Both the position numbers and the translations under genes were made by a program. From contig NZ_JAFBCK010000001.1 of the NCBI RefSeq assembly GCF_016907695.1, positions 3,630,501 to 3,694,500 on the forward strand: DNA of 64,000 nt, read 5' to 3'. Each line of letters begins with the position of its first letter. Within the stretch, counting starts at the first letter, position 1. The notes under the pieces were generated by a model that saw nothing but the letters and a program-made list of their open reading frames with translations, searched no databases and was not told where the DNA came from. Shown here piece by piece: positions 46,212 through 56,002 of the stretch. This stretch comes from Actinokineospora baliensis (GTDB taxonomy: Bacteria > Actinomycetota > Actinomycetes > Mycobacteriales > Pseudonocardiaceae).

Positions 46212-46246
46212 GAGATGCCCGGCGAGTCCCACTCGCCGGGCATCTC
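46212..46246 (+). terminator. Terminator hairpin after the S8 protease
   Basis: A perfect 16-bp stem (GAGATGCCCGGCGAGT and its complement) with a 3-base loop, 16 bp past the protease stop. No T tract follows. The next 287 bp up to the RHS start hold no recognisable gene; the frame is open but not coding-like. Confidence 0.75.
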
Positions 46247-46533
46247 CGCGTTTGGCCGATCCCCGGGATTGTCTCGATTGTCTAAACTTCGCGTGGAGGA
46301 CTGACGGGCGCACGGGAATGTTCGACACTGGGCAACGCCGGGACTCGAAGTTGATCGCCTACGTCCACAGTAGAAACATCTACCCCGCGATACCGCTGTG
46401 TGGTAGGGGATCCCGCGCGCGATGGCGATTCGCCGCGATTACGCCTTTGGGCGTATTCCCAGCGGCCACCCCGGTCTGGTTGAGTCCAGAACTGCTGTAC
46501 TCACTGGGGCTCGTGATTTCACTGGGGTGTGAA

Positions 46534-49500
46534 ATGGATCAACGGCTGTCCTACGACGCTGTCCTGATGCCGCGACGCGGCAGATCGGTGCTGGTGCCGA
46601 TCATCGTGCTTGTTCTGATCTTCTCCGGCCTCACCGCGGTGCGGCCACCCGAAACCGCCGCCGCGCCGTCGCGGCTGCCGAAGGCGGCGCCGGACAAGGT
46701 GGTCGGTCACACCGTCCACGTCCCGCCGCCCAGGGCCGCCGCCGCACCGACCGATACCGGTCCGCGCGCGGCCACGGCCTGGCCCGCCGCGGGATCGGCC
46801 GAGGTGGTGCTGGGTGCCGACCGGCCGACCGGGCGCGCCGAGCGGGGCAACGCCGCTGAGCGCGCCGCCAGGACCCCCTCGGTTCGCCGGGCCGGTTCCC
46901 TGCCGGTCACCATCGCCTCGGGCACCGAGGAGCGGGTCCGGGTCGAGGTCACCGACCAGGCACTCGCGCGCCGCGCTGGCGTGCGTGGCGTCTTGGTCGG
47001 CGTGCGCTCCGCCAAGGCCGTCGACTCGGCCACGGTGTCGGTCGACTACGCCTCCTTCCGCCACGCCGGTGGCGCCGACCTGGGCAGTAGGCTGACCCTG
47101 GTGCGGCTCCCGGAGTGCGCCCTGACCACCCCGGACGTGCCCGCCTGCCAGGTGCAGACCCCGCTGGCCGCGCGCAACGACTCCGCGGCCCAGTCGGTGT
47201 CCGCTGCCGTCCCGGTGCGCGGCACGACGGTGCTGGCCGCCACCGCGAGCGGCTCGGGCGCCAACGGCGCGTTCACCGCCAGCTCGCTCACCCCGGCCAC
47301 CGCCTGGGGGGTCACCGGCAACTCCGGGGCGTTCACCTGGAGCTACCCGATCGAACTGCCGCCGACCGCGGCGGGTCCCGGCGCGCAGCCCAAGGTCGAG
47401 CTGTCCTACAACTCCGCCTCCGTGGACGGGCGCACGTGGGCGACCAACAACCAGAGCTCGTGGGTCGGTCAGGGCTGGGACTACGCGCCCGGATTCGTCG
47501 AGCGCACCTATCGCCAGTGCTCCGACGACACCACCCTGCCGCAGGCCCAGCGCACCGGTGACCTGTGCTGGGCGGGCCAGGTCGTCACGATGAACCTCAA
47601 CGGCCGCTCGACCTCGCTGGTCCGCAACGACGCGGATGGCACGTGGCGTTCGGCCAAGGACGACGGCACCCGCGTCGAGCTGCTCACCGGCGTCAGCAAC
47701 GGTGCCCGCAACGGTGAGCACTGGCGCATCACGACCACCGATGGCACCCAGTACTACTTCGGCCGCAACGACGGCCCCGGACGCACCACACAGGACACCA
47801 CCAACTCCACCTGGACCACCCGCGTCTACGGCCCGCGCTCAGGCGACCCCTGCTACAACGCGAGCGGATTCGCCCAGTCCCACTGCGCCCAAGCCTGGCG
47901 CTGGAACCTCGACTACGTCGAAGACACCCACGGCAACGCTGCCCTCTACTACTACACGCCCGAAACCAACTTCTACGGCGCCAACAACGGCACCACCGGC
48001 ATCGCCTACACCCGCGGCGGCACCCTCAAGCGCATCGACTACGGGCTCCGCAAGACCAGCGGTTCGGTCTACGGCGCGGTGGCTCCTGCCCAGGTCGTGT
48101 TCGACATCGCCGAGCGGTGCACGCCTTCCGGCGCGATCACCTGCGACCCGGCCCAGTTCACCGCGGCCAACGCGGCGTCGTGGCCGGACACCCCGCAGGA
48201 CCAGCAGTGCCTCTCCGGCGCGACCTGCAACATCCACTCGCCGACCTTCTGGTCCACCAAGCGGTTGACCACCATCACCACCACGTACGACACCGGTTCC
48301 GGTCCGGTCAGGGTCGAGTCGCACGCGCTGACCCAGACGTTCCCCTCGATCGGTGACCCCGAGCTGCGGCTGGACCAGATCGTGCGCACCGCCTACGACG
48401 CCGCCCAGGTCGGTACGGCGCTGCCGCCGGTGACCTTCACCAGCCAGCTGCTGGACAACCGGGTCAGTGGCTACAACGGACAGTCCGCCATGGCGCACTG
48501 GCGGTTGACCACCGTAGGCACCGGCACGGGTGGCCGCGTCCAGGTGTCCTACCTGCCGACCGAGTGCACCGCGACCACGGTCCCGACCGACCTGGCGAAC
48601 AACACCAAGCGCTGCTTCCCGGTGTACTGGACGCTCCCGCTCAACCAGAACCCCACCCTGGACTTCTTCCACATCCACCCGGTGTCGCGCGTCGAGGTGC
48701 AGGACGCCAACGCCATCTCGCCGACCGGTCGCACGGACTACGCCTACCTGGGCACCCCCGCCTGGCACTTCGACGACAACGAGCTCGTCAAGCCCGCCAA
48801 CCGCACCTACGGCCAGTTCCGCGGCTACGCCCAGGTCGAAACCCGCACCGGCAACCCGGCCAACCTCACCGACGGCGTCGCCGACCAGCAAACCCTCACC
48901 AAGACCACCTACCTGCGCGGCATGCACGGCGACACGCTGCCCGGCAACCAGCAGCGCACGGTCTCGGTCACCAACTCCCTCAACGAGTCCGTGGTGGACG
49001 ACAACCTCTTCGCCGGTGGTGAACTGGAAACCCAGACCTACCTGGGTTCCGGCGGCACCCGCCTCACCTCGACCCTGACCGAGCCGGTCAAGGTCGCCAC
49101 CACCGCCACCCGCGCTCGCACCGGGTTGTCCGCGGCGACCGCCGACATCGTCGCGATCAACCGCACCCGGACCATCACCGACCTCGCCGCGGGTGGCACC
49201 CGGGTGACCTCATCGGTCAACCGCTACGACGCGATCGGCCGCAAGGTGTCCACAACGGACTCCGCGACCGGTTTGCCGGACAAGTGCACGACGACCTCCT
49301 ACGCCGACAACACCACGTCGTGGATCCGTGGTCGGGTCGCCGAGGTCCAGCAGTCCTCGGTGGCGTGCCCCACGTCCGGACCGGTCGTCGCGCCCAGCCC
49401 GGTCGTCGCGGCCGAGCGCACCTACTACGACGGCCAGGGCACCCTCGGTGCCGTCTCCGGAGCGGGTGACGCGACCAGGGGCGACAAGGCCACCGCCAAC

Positions 49501-52500
49501 ACCGGGGGGTCGCTCACCTTCGCCACGGTGTCGACCGCGCAGTTCGACGCCTCGGGTCGTCCGGTGTCCCAGAAGGACGCTCTCAACCGCGAGACGAAGA
49601 CGGCGTACACCCCGGCCGATGGCGGGATCGTCGCACAGGTCGTCACCACCAACCCGAAGAACCAGACCACCACGACCACCCTCGAGCCGAGCCGGTCGAA
49701 CACCACCAAGGCCGTGGACGTCGGCAACCGCGCCACCGAGGCGACCTACGACGTCTTCGGCAGGACCACCGCGGTGTGGAAACCCGGTCGGGTCAAAGCG
49801 AACGGCGACGCTGCCAGCGCCTTGTACACCTACCTGGTGCGCGACGACGGTCCGCTCGCCGTCACCACGAAGACCCTGGTCGACTACGGCACCGGGACCA
49901 ACTACGTCACCTCGGTGACCCTGTACGACGCGCTCGGCAGGGTGAAGCAGACCCAGACCGACGACGTCAGCAACCCCGTCGCGGTCGCCAACCGGGTCGT
50001 GTCGGAGACCTTCTACGACTCGCACGGCTGGGCCGTTGAATCGCACAACCGCTACGTCACCACCGGTGTACCGAGCACAACTCTGGTGACCGCGCCGGAC
50101 GCCTCGGTCGACGACCGGACCGTCACCGGCTTCGACAACAGCGGTCGGGTCGTGCGCGTGGTGTCGCACCAGGGGCTGACCGCGAAGGCGACGACCACCA
50201 CCGTCTACGGCGGCGACCGGGTGACCACCATCCCGCCGACCGGTGGTGTCACGAAGATGGTCGTCTCCGATGCCCTGGGCAGGAAGTCGGAGATCCGCGA
50301 GTACAGTGCCGCGCCGACGGTGACCGGCAACGTCGTCAGCGGTGGAACGAGCCGCAACTCGGCGTTCGAGTACGACGCGCTCGGCAACGTGGCGCGCGCG
50401 ACGGACGGCGCGGGCAGCCAGTGGGTGTACGCCTACGACTTCCTCGGTAGGCAGACCGGCCTGACCGACCCGGACGCGGGCCAGGCAGGCCTCGCGCTGG
50501 ACCCCGCGGGCCAGATCACCTCGACCACGGACGGTCGTGGCCAGGTGCTCAGCTTCGACTACGATGTCCTCGGGCGAAAGACCGCCGAGTACAGCGGGGT
50601 CGGGCCGGGGCGGACGATGCTGGCGTCGTGGGTGTTCGACACGGCGACGGCCGGTGTCGGCAAGCTCCACTCCTCGACCCGCTACACCCCGTCCGGCAAC
50701 TACCAGGTGGGCGTGTCCGGGTACAACTCGGTCGGCCTGCCCACCAACAAGGTCGTCTCCGTGCCCGCCGCGGAGACCGGGCTCAACGGTTTCCACACGA
50801 CGACCTACTCGTACACCACGACCGGCCAGCTGACCGGGACGGCCTTGCCGACCAAGGGCGGGTTGCCCGGCGAGGCGCTGACGTTCGTGGTCAACAAGTA
50901 CGGCAAGGAGTCGCAGACCCGCAGCGGCGTGTGGGACTACGTGTCCGACTCTGTCTACACCGCCGCGGGTGAGGCCTCGGAGTACTCGCTCAGCTCGGGC
51001 AACAACGCGGGCAAGCTCACCTACGAACGCGACCCGCGCACCCACGTCGTCAACCACACCAACCTGTCGGTGCAGGCGGCCACCCCGCTGGTCGACGACC
51101 TGCGCTACACCCGTGACCCGGCGGGCAACCTCACCAAGGTCGTCAACGCCCGCCCGGCCAACACCCGCACGCAGTGCTTCGGCTACGACTCGCTCAACCG
51201 GCTCGACAACGCGTGGACCGCCACCGACGGCTGCGCGGCCCAACCGAGCGGCTCGACCGTCGGCGGCCCGGACCCGTACTGGACTTCGTGGACGTTCAGC
51301 GCGGTCGGCCTGCGGACCGGTCAGACCAAGCACGGGATCGGCCAGGGCGACACCACGACCACCTACACCTACCCGGCCGCGAACGCCGCACGACCGCACG
51401 CGGTGACCTCGACCTCGACCACCGGACCCGGTGGCACGGTCGGCGCGAGCTACGGCTACGACAACGCGGGCAACGCCACCACCCGCGGTGCGCACACCCA
51501 GACCTGGAACGAGAACGGGAAGCTGGCCCAGGTCCAGTCCCCGGCGGGCACCACGTCGTACGTCTACGACGCCGACGGAAACCAGTTGCTCCGCCGCGAC
51601 CCCGGGAAGGTGACGCTCTACCTGCCCGGTCAGGAATGGGCTCGCGACACCGCGACCGGCACGATCACCGGTACCCGCTACTACACCCACAACGGCACCG
51701 TCGTGGCCCGCCGCGTCGGCTCCGGCAACCCCGCGTACCTGTCCTCCGACCAGCACGGCACCACCCAGGTCTCGGTCTCGGCCGTCGGCTTCGCGGTGAC
51801 CAGGCGCGAGGTGGACCCGTACGGCAACCAGGTCGGCGCCGTCCAGGGTGGACCGTGGGCGGACAACCACGGGTTCCTCGACAAGCCGACCTCGGCCGCC
51901 ACCGGTCTGGTCGACATCGGGGCGCGCAAGTTCGACCCCGAGCTCGGTAGGTTCATCTCCGTCGACCCGGTGTTCAACCACGAGGACCCGAGCTCCTGGA
52001 CCGGCTACACCTACGCCAACGACAACCCGACCACCCACTCCGACCCCACCGGGTTGTTCTGCGACGGCTGCGGCCTCGACACCGTCGCGGGCAGCACCGT
52101 CGGGTGCTCCCTGTCCACCGGCCGCGTCTGCCGCAGTGAAGCGGAGGAGAAGGCCGCGTGGAAGAAGGAGATGGCCGACCGCCGCAAGGCGGAGTTGCGC
52201 AACATCCGCAACCGCTACCAGGTGGCACCCGACCCGAAGGGCAAGGTGAAGTACCGGGGCAGCGGGCTCGCCGGACTGGCCGCGCGGCTGACGGGAGTGA
52301 AAGAGCAGGAAGTGGCCCACAGCGAGATGGTCATCTTGTCGAACATGTCCTTGTCGGAGACGAACACCTTCCACTCCATCTTCAAGAAGACCCTGTGGAT
52401 GGGCAAGCACGCCTACGAGGGCAGGGGCGAGACCGACGGGCACGCGGACGCGTTCCGGCACATGTACTGGAACGCGATGATGTCCCGCCAGTTCGGTGAG

Positions 52501-52782
52501 CAGTGGACCATCGAGTACACCACCGCCCACGAACGCAAACCGGATGCCAACAAGGTCGCCATGGCCATGGACCTCTACAACAACGAGCAGGGGCGGCGGA
52601 TCGCGCGGGAGAACCCGCACGCCTCGGAGCAGCAGCTGGTCAAGATCATCGACAAGGCCATCCGCGACGGCGAGGCGGTGGTGATCCACGAGAAGGATCT
52701 CGCTTACAGTAACGACAACGGCGGGCCCGGTGTGCCGTCCGGGATCGGGACGTACGAGGTCAACTACCAGGACGGGTACTAG
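46534..52782 (+). CDS. RHS/YD-repeat polymorphic toxin
   Basis: 2082 residues. The ATG at 46534 is preceded by GGGG and leads to a membrane/signal segment (about 18-37). An actinobacterial RHS N-terminal part follows (about 250-560, with SYNSASVDG and SSWVGQGWDY), then dozens of YD repeats, ending in the core motif GRFISVDPVFNHEDP (about 1804-1818) and the NPTTHSDPTG hinge where RHS toxins are cut. The variable C-terminus (about 1850-2082) carries HADAFRHMYWNAMMSRQFG, TAHERKPD and MDLYNNEQGRRIA, which I recall as DUF6973-type toxin-associated signatures. A lipoprotein gene starts directly after the stop. Role: contact-dependent or released toxin against competitors. Confidence 0.9.
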   Translation: MDQRLSYDAVLMPRRGRSVLVPIIVLVLIFSGLTAVRPPETAAAPSRLPKAAPDKVVGHTVHVPPPRAAAAPTDTGPRAATAWPAAGSAEVVLGADRPTGRAERGNAAERAARTPSVRRAGSLPVTIASGTEERVRVEVTDQALARRAGVRGVLVGVRSAKAVDSATVSVDYASFRHAGGADLGSRLTLVRLPECALTTPDVPACQVQTPLAARNDSAAQSVSAAVPVRGTTVLAATASGSGANGAFTASSLTPATAWGVTGNSGAFTWSYPIELPPTAAGPGAQPKVELSYNSASVDGRTWATNNQSSWVGQGWDYAPGFVERTYRQCSDDTTLPQAQRTGDLCWAGQVVTMNLNGRSTSLVRNDADGTWRSAKDDGTRVELLTGVSNGARNGEHWRITTTDGTQYYFGRNDGPGRTTQDTTNSTWTTRVYGPRSGDPCYNASGFAQSHCAQAWRWNLDYVEDTHGNAALYYYTPETNFYGANNGTTGIAYTRGGTLKRIDYGLRKTSGSVYGAVAPAQVVFDIAERCTPSGAITCDPAQFTAANAASWPDTPQDQQCLSGATCNIHSPTFWSTKRLTTITTTYDTGSGPVRVESHALTQTFPSIGDPELRLDQIVRTAYDAAQVGTALPPVTFTSQLLDNRVSGYNGQSAMAHWRLTTVGTGTGGRVQVSYLPTECTATTVPTDLANNTKRCFPVYWTLPLNQNPTLDFFHIHPVSRVEVQDANAISPTGRTDYAYLGTPAWHFDDNELVKPANRTYGQFRGYAQVETRTGNPANLTDGVADQQTLTKTTYLRGMHGDTLPGNQQRTVSVTNSLNESVVDDNLFAGGELETQTYLGSGGTRLTSTLTEPVKVATTATRARTGLSAATADIVAINRTRTITDLAAGGTRVTSSVNRYDAIGRKVSTTDSATGLPDKCTTTSYADNTTSWIRGRVAEVQQSSVACPTSGPVVAPSPVVAAERTYYDGQGTLGAVSGAGDATRGDKATANTGGSLTFATVSTAQFDASGRPVSQKDALNRETKTAYTPADGGIVAQVVTTNPKNQTTTTTLEPSRSNTTKAVDVGNRATEATYDVFGRTTAVWKPGRVKANGDAASALYTYLVRDDGPLAVTTKTLVDYGTGTNYVTSVTLYDALGRVKQTQTDDVSNPVAVANRVVSETFYDSHGWAVESHNRYVTTGVPSTTLVTAPDASVDDRTVTGFDNSGRVVRVVSHQGLTAKATTTTVYGGDRVTTIPPTGGVTKMVVSDALGRKSEIREYSAAPTVTGNVVSGGTSRNSAFEYDALGNVARATDGAGSQWVYAYDFLGRQTGLTDPDAGQAGLALDPAGQITSTTDGRGQVLSFDYDVLGRKTAEYSGVGPGRTMLASWVFDTATAGVGKLHSSTRYTPSGNYQVGVSGYNSVGLPTNKVVSVPAAETGLNGFHTTTYSYTTTGQLTGTALPTKGGLPGEALTFVVNKYGKESQTRSGVWDYVSDSVYTAAGEASEYSLSSGNNAGKLTYERDPRTHVVNHTNLSVQAATPLVDDLRYTRDPAGNLTKVVNARPANTRTQCFGYDSLNRLDNAWTATDGCAAQPSGSTVGGPDPYWTSWTFSAVGLRTGQTKHGIGQGDTTTTYTYPAANAARPHAVTSTSTTGPGGTVGASYGYDNAGNATTRGAHTQTWNENGKLAQVQSPAGTTSYVYDADGNQLLRRDPGKVTLYLPGQEWARDTATGTITGTRYYTHNGTVVARRVGSGNPAYLSSDQHGTTQVSVSAVGFAVTRREVDPYGNQVGAVQGGPWADNHGFLDKPTSAATGLVDIGARKFDPELGRFISVDPVFNHEDPSSWTGYTYANDNPTTHSDPTGLFCDGCGLDTVAGSTVGCSLSTGRVCRSEAEEKAAWKKEMADRRKAELRNIRNRYQVAPDPKGKVKYRGSGLAGLAARLTGVKEQEVAHSEMVILSNMSLSETNTFHSIFKKTLWMGKHAYEGRGETDGHADAFRHMYWNAMMSRQFGEQWTIEYTTAHERKPDANKVAMAMDLYNNEQGRRIARENPHASEQQLVKIIDKAIRDGEAVVIHEKDLAYSNDNGGPGVPSGIGTYEVNYQDGY

Positions 52783-53205
52783 ATGCGAAAGCCCATGGTG
52801 TTCTCGTCCTTCGTGCTGGCGCTGCTGGTCACCGCGGTGGCCTGCGGTGCGGCGGAGGTGCCGGTGGGGCACGAGGACGCGGTGGACACCCGGTTCACCG
52901 AGTCGCTCGCCGCGAGAGCGGACCGGCCGCTGACCGAGTTCGTCGGCCGCGACTGGGACCTCGTCCACGTCTTCCCGTTGGAGACCGCCACGAAGGAGAG
53001 CGTGGAGGCTGAGGTCGGCACGCCGCTGGACTTGCCGGACTACTACCTGGGCAAGGGCGGCACGCTGTTGGTGTTCAAGTCCGGCGGCGAGGTGGTGCGG
53101 GCGCTGGAGGTGCACTCGATCACGCTCGGCCCTGGCACCTTCGACCGCGACGCCCACGTCGACTACGACGAGCGCGACGAGTACTTGCACCTGCTCGACC
53201 GCTGA
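52783..53205 (+). CDS. Small lipoprotein, candidate immunity protein of the RHS toxin
   Basis: 140 residues, ATG immediately after the RHS stop (TAGATG), so translation is coupled. A lipoprotein signal peptide ends at a relaxed lipobox (AVAC, Cys21). The mature part is acidic (HVDYDERDEYLHLLDR at the end) with no domain that I recognise. Its position directly behind the toxin C-terminus is that of an immunity gene, and membrane anchoring outside would let it meet an incoming or exported toxin. This is inference. It might instead be an unrelated envelope protein. A convergent-gene terminator follows. Confidence 0.75.
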   Translation: MRKPMVFSSFVLALLVTAVACGAAEVPVGHEDAVDTRFTESLAARADRPLTEFVGRDWDLVHVFPLETATKESVEAEVGTPLDLPDYYLGKGGTLLVFKSGGEVVRALEVHSITLGPGTFDRDAHVDYDERDEYLHLLDR

Positions 53206-53219
53206 TCACGTGCGGTGAC

Positions 53220-53256
53220 GCTGACCGCCCCACCGGGCTCCGGTGGGGCGGTCAGC
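53220..53256. terminator. Bidirectional terminator
   Basis: A perfect 15-bp stem (GCTGACCGCCCCACC and its complement) with a 7-base loop lies between the convergent lipoprotein and LAL regulator genes, 11 bp from the regulator stop and 14 bp from the lipoprotein stop. Confidence 0.75.
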
Positions 53257-53266
53257 GCGTTGCGGG

Positions 53267-55780
53267 TCAACTCGCGGTCGCGGGCATGTCGGCGTAAGTC
53301 TTGGTCACCTCGTGGCGGGAGGTGAGGTGGAGTTTGCGCAGGACGTTGGCCACGTGTTGTTCGACTGTGCGGCGGGAGAGGAACAGGACGTCGGCTATGT
53401 CTTGGTTGGAGCGGTGTTGGGCCAGCAGTCGGACGACTTCTCGTTCTCGGGGGGAGAGTTGGTCGCCGTAGCTGCGGTGGCCTCGGCGGAGGTGGGGGAT
53501 CGCGCCGTTGTCCCGCAGGAGTTGGCGGCAGCGGTTGGCGTCCAGGGTCGCGCCGAGGTGGCCGAGGTAGTCGACCAGGGTGAGCAGGTCGGTGGCCGCC
53601 GCGGGGGAGGGGAGGCGGCAGCGGGCGGCGGACTCGGTGTGCCGGGTGGCGCTGTAGCGGGGGCTGGAGCGCCTGGCGCGGGTGTAGAACTCGGCGGCGG
53701 CCTTCTGGTCGCCTTCGGCTTCGGCGACGAGGGCTTGGCATTCATCGGCCACTGTGGACGGGAGGTTCATGGTCGCCGTGTGGCGCAGGAACTCGGCTGT
53801 CAGTTCGCGGGCTTGATCTGCCCGGCCCGCGCGGCGGTGTGCGGTGACGGCGGCTGGGACCACTTCGCCCGCCCAAGCCCAGTTCCCCTTGCAGCGCAGG
53901 AGGTCTAGTCCCTGCCGCACGGCTTCTTCGACTTCCTCTGGTCGATCGCGGTGCAACCACATGCGGATCGCCGCCGCGTGCGCTGCCAGTACCACCGGCA
54001 CGCTCGCGTCCGCGGGGATCGCGGCCAGGTTCTCCTCCGCCGCGCTCCAGTCGCCCGTTGCCAGTGCCAGCCAAGCCAGCACGAGCGACCCCTCGGCGGT
54101 ACCGGAAGAAGCCGCCCGTTCGGCCAAGCCGCTCCACTGTCCACTGTGGAAGTCCAACACCAGCTCGACCGGGCTCCCAGCACGCGCGTGCTCGCGCGCC
54201 AACCCGTGGTGCCCCGTCCACGCCGCCGCCTCGGCGACCGCGGGACTCGGCTCGGGCACCATCGCGATCATGTCCCACGCGACCGGGTCGGCGGTGTGCA
54301 GCCGGTTGGCCGCCACAGCGGGCAGCAGCGGGCCCCTGATGTGCGCCGCCGCGGCCAGCACCCGCTCGGCCCGGTCCATCCACACCACGTTCTCCGCCAC
54401 CGGCCGCCGCCCCAGCGTTGGCGTCGCCAGCACCACCATCCCCCTGGCCGCCGACTCCTCCGGCAGGTCCGCCACCGCCCGCTCCACCTCGGCGACCCCC
54501 TCGACGGCCCCGCCGCGCACCAGCAGCAGGCCCCGCCCCAGCCGCACCTGCGCCCTGGCCGCGTCGGTCAACCGGTCGTCGAGGACCAGTCGCGTCAACA
54601 CCGGGAGACCTTCCGTGTCGACCTCGCGCGCGTACCTGACCGCCAACCGGCACAGGTCCTGCGCGGGCACCGCCGGTTCGGCCAGCACCCCGGCCAGCGC
54701 GTCGACGGTCCCCACCGCCTCCGCGTGCGCCACCCAGTCACCCAGCCGACCGGCCAACCTCGCGTGCTCGGCCAGCACCCGCCCGTCGATCCCCGGCACC
54801 CCGCGCAACGCCCGCAGCGCACGCCGGTGCAGTTCGATCCGTTCGAGGCCGGTCAGCCCGTCGCGCAGCACCCGCTGGTACACCCCGTTCGCCACGGCGA
54901 ACGCGTCCGGTCCGTGCTCGGCCAGCGCCCCCGCCCGCAACGCGGCCACCACCGCGTCCCGGCCACCGGACACCCCACCTACCCGCGCCAGCACCTGCGC
55001 CGAGGTGGGCACGCCGACCACCGCGGCCGCCACGACCACCGCCCGCGCGTCGGCCCCCGCGCCCGCGAGCCGCGCTTCGAGGTCGTCACCAGCCGCCGCG
55101 GGCACCGAGACGCCACCGCGCACCGTGGCCGCCACGAGGTAGGGAACCCCGCCCGTGTGCGCCAGCAGCGCGTCGACGTCCTCCAAGTCGACGTGTTCGA
55201 GGAGGTCCTCGCGCGTCAAAGGCCCGAGGTCGACCCGGGTACCCGGCACCCCGCACCGCCCCGGTCGGTAGGTGAGCACCACCGTCACTCGATCCGCCGC
55301 GGTGCTGATGAGGAAGCGCAGCAACGCATTGGTGTCCGCGTCCGCCCAGTGCGCGTCCTCGACCACCAGCAGCACCGGACCGCTCGCGACCAGCAACTCC
55401 CGCATCGCGCGCAGCACCAGGTGCCGGTCGGTGGGGTCGGCCACGCAGTCCGGTACCGGCGGCAGGGACTCGGCGACCTCCGGGAGCAGCGGGCGCAGCA
55501 CCCCGGTGATCGGGTTGAGCGGCGCGGACCCGTGCCCGGCCACCACCGCGCGCAGACCGTCGACCACCGGCCCGAACGCGAACGCCCCCACCGGCGGCGG
55601 CTGGCACACCCCGCGCACCACCCGCCGCCCGCGCACCGCCGGGTCCGCGACCAGTTCGTCGACGAACCGGGTCTTGCCGTAGCCCGCCTCGCCGACCACG
55701 TGCAGCGCCCCGCCCTCCCCGCGCACCGCGTCGACCGCCGCCGCGAGTTCGGCCCGCCGCCCCATCAGCACACTGGTCAC
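53267..55780 (-). CDS. LuxR-family LAL-type regulator
   Basis: 837 residues, GTG start. The AAA/STAND domain has Walker A GEAGYGKT (30-37) and Walker B VLLVVEDAHWAD (about 130-141). A helical middle follows, and the C-terminal LuxR helix-turn-helix contains LSPREREVVRLLAQHRSNQD and VLFLSRRTVEQHVANVLRKL. It is divergent from an S8/S1 protease pair and is a clear relative of the LAL regulator at 60305-63142, which is likewise divergent from an S8 protease. It probably activates the divergent protease genes in response to an unknown ligand bound by the STAND part. Confidence 0.92.
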   Translation of the reverse strand: MTSVLMGRRAELAAAVDAVRGEGGALHVVGEAGYGKTRFVDELVADPAVRGRRVVRGVCQPPPVGAFAFGPVVDGLRAVVAGHGSAPLNPITGVLRPLLPEVAESLPPVPDCVADPTDRHLVLRAMRELLVASGPVLLVVEDAHWADADTNALLRFLISTAADRVTVVLTYRPGRCGVPGTRVDLGPLTREDLLEHVDLEDVDALLAHTGGVPYLVAATVRGGVSVPAAAGDDLEARLAGAGADARAVVVAAAVVGVPTSAQVLARVGGVSGGRDAVVAALRAGALAEHGPDAFAVANGVYQRVLRDGLTGLERIELHRRALRALRGVPGIDGRVLAEHARLAGRLGDWVAHAEAVGTVDALAGVLAEPAVPAQDLCRLAVRYAREVDTEGLPVLTRLVLDDRLTDAARAQVRLGRGLLLVRGGAVEGVAEVERAVADLPEESAARGMVVLATPTLGRRPVAENVVWMDRAERVLAAAAHIRGPLLPAVAANRLHTADPVAWDMIAMVPEPSPAVAEAAAWTGHHGLAREHARAGSPVELVLDFHSGQWSGLAERAASSGTAEGSLVLAWLALATGDWSAAEENLAAIPADASVPVVLAAHAAAIRMWLHRDRPEEVEEAVRQGLDLLRCKGNWAWAGEVVPAAVTAHRRAGRADQARELTAEFLRHTATMNLPSTVADECQALVAEAEGDQKAAAEFYTRARRSSPRYSATRHTESAARCRLPSPAAATDLLTLVDYLGHLGATLDANRCRQLLRDNGAIPHLRRGHRSYGDQLSPREREVVRLLAQHRSNQDIADVLFLSRRTVEQHVANVLRKLHLTSRHEVTKTYADMPATAS

Positions 55781-55818
55781 CGCATTCCCCTTTCCGCGAT
55801 TCTCCGGGCATTTCCGAG

Positions 55819-55844
55819 CCTACGTAGGTAGCCCGGTAGCGGGC
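55819..55844. promoter_or_regulatory. Palindromic elements in the regulator/protease divergent region
   Basis: The 222-bp divergent gap holds a perfect 10-base palindrome CCTACGTAGG (55819-55828) followed at once by the small inverted repeat GCCCG-GTAG-CGGGC (55831-55844). Both lie between the LAL gene and the S8 protease, and either could be the binding site of the LAL regulator. Binding is inference from position. Confidence 0.4.
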
Positions 55845-56002
55845 GGTACGGCGATTAAATGGGTATCTCCACTTAATGGCGTGCGGATTGGCGCGCGGGT
55901 CCGTTCGGGGAAGGTGGGTGCCGGTGGTCGCCCGTTCCACACCCTGCTCGCGACCACTCGCCACAGGTGGCACCGCCCCTGGGCGCGGTGAATGGAGTTT
56001 CC

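Noticed and set aside
44057..46243. 728-codon minus-strand frame opposite the S8 protease
   Set aside because: This is a shadow of the protease gene in GC-rich DNA: no signal, start context or family motif.
49210..53190. 1326-codon open frame antisense to the RHS gene
   Set aside because: It mirrors the high third-position GC of the real gene on the other strand. The translation is low-complexity Arg/Gly/Val with no motif, while the plus-strand frame has clear YD repeats.
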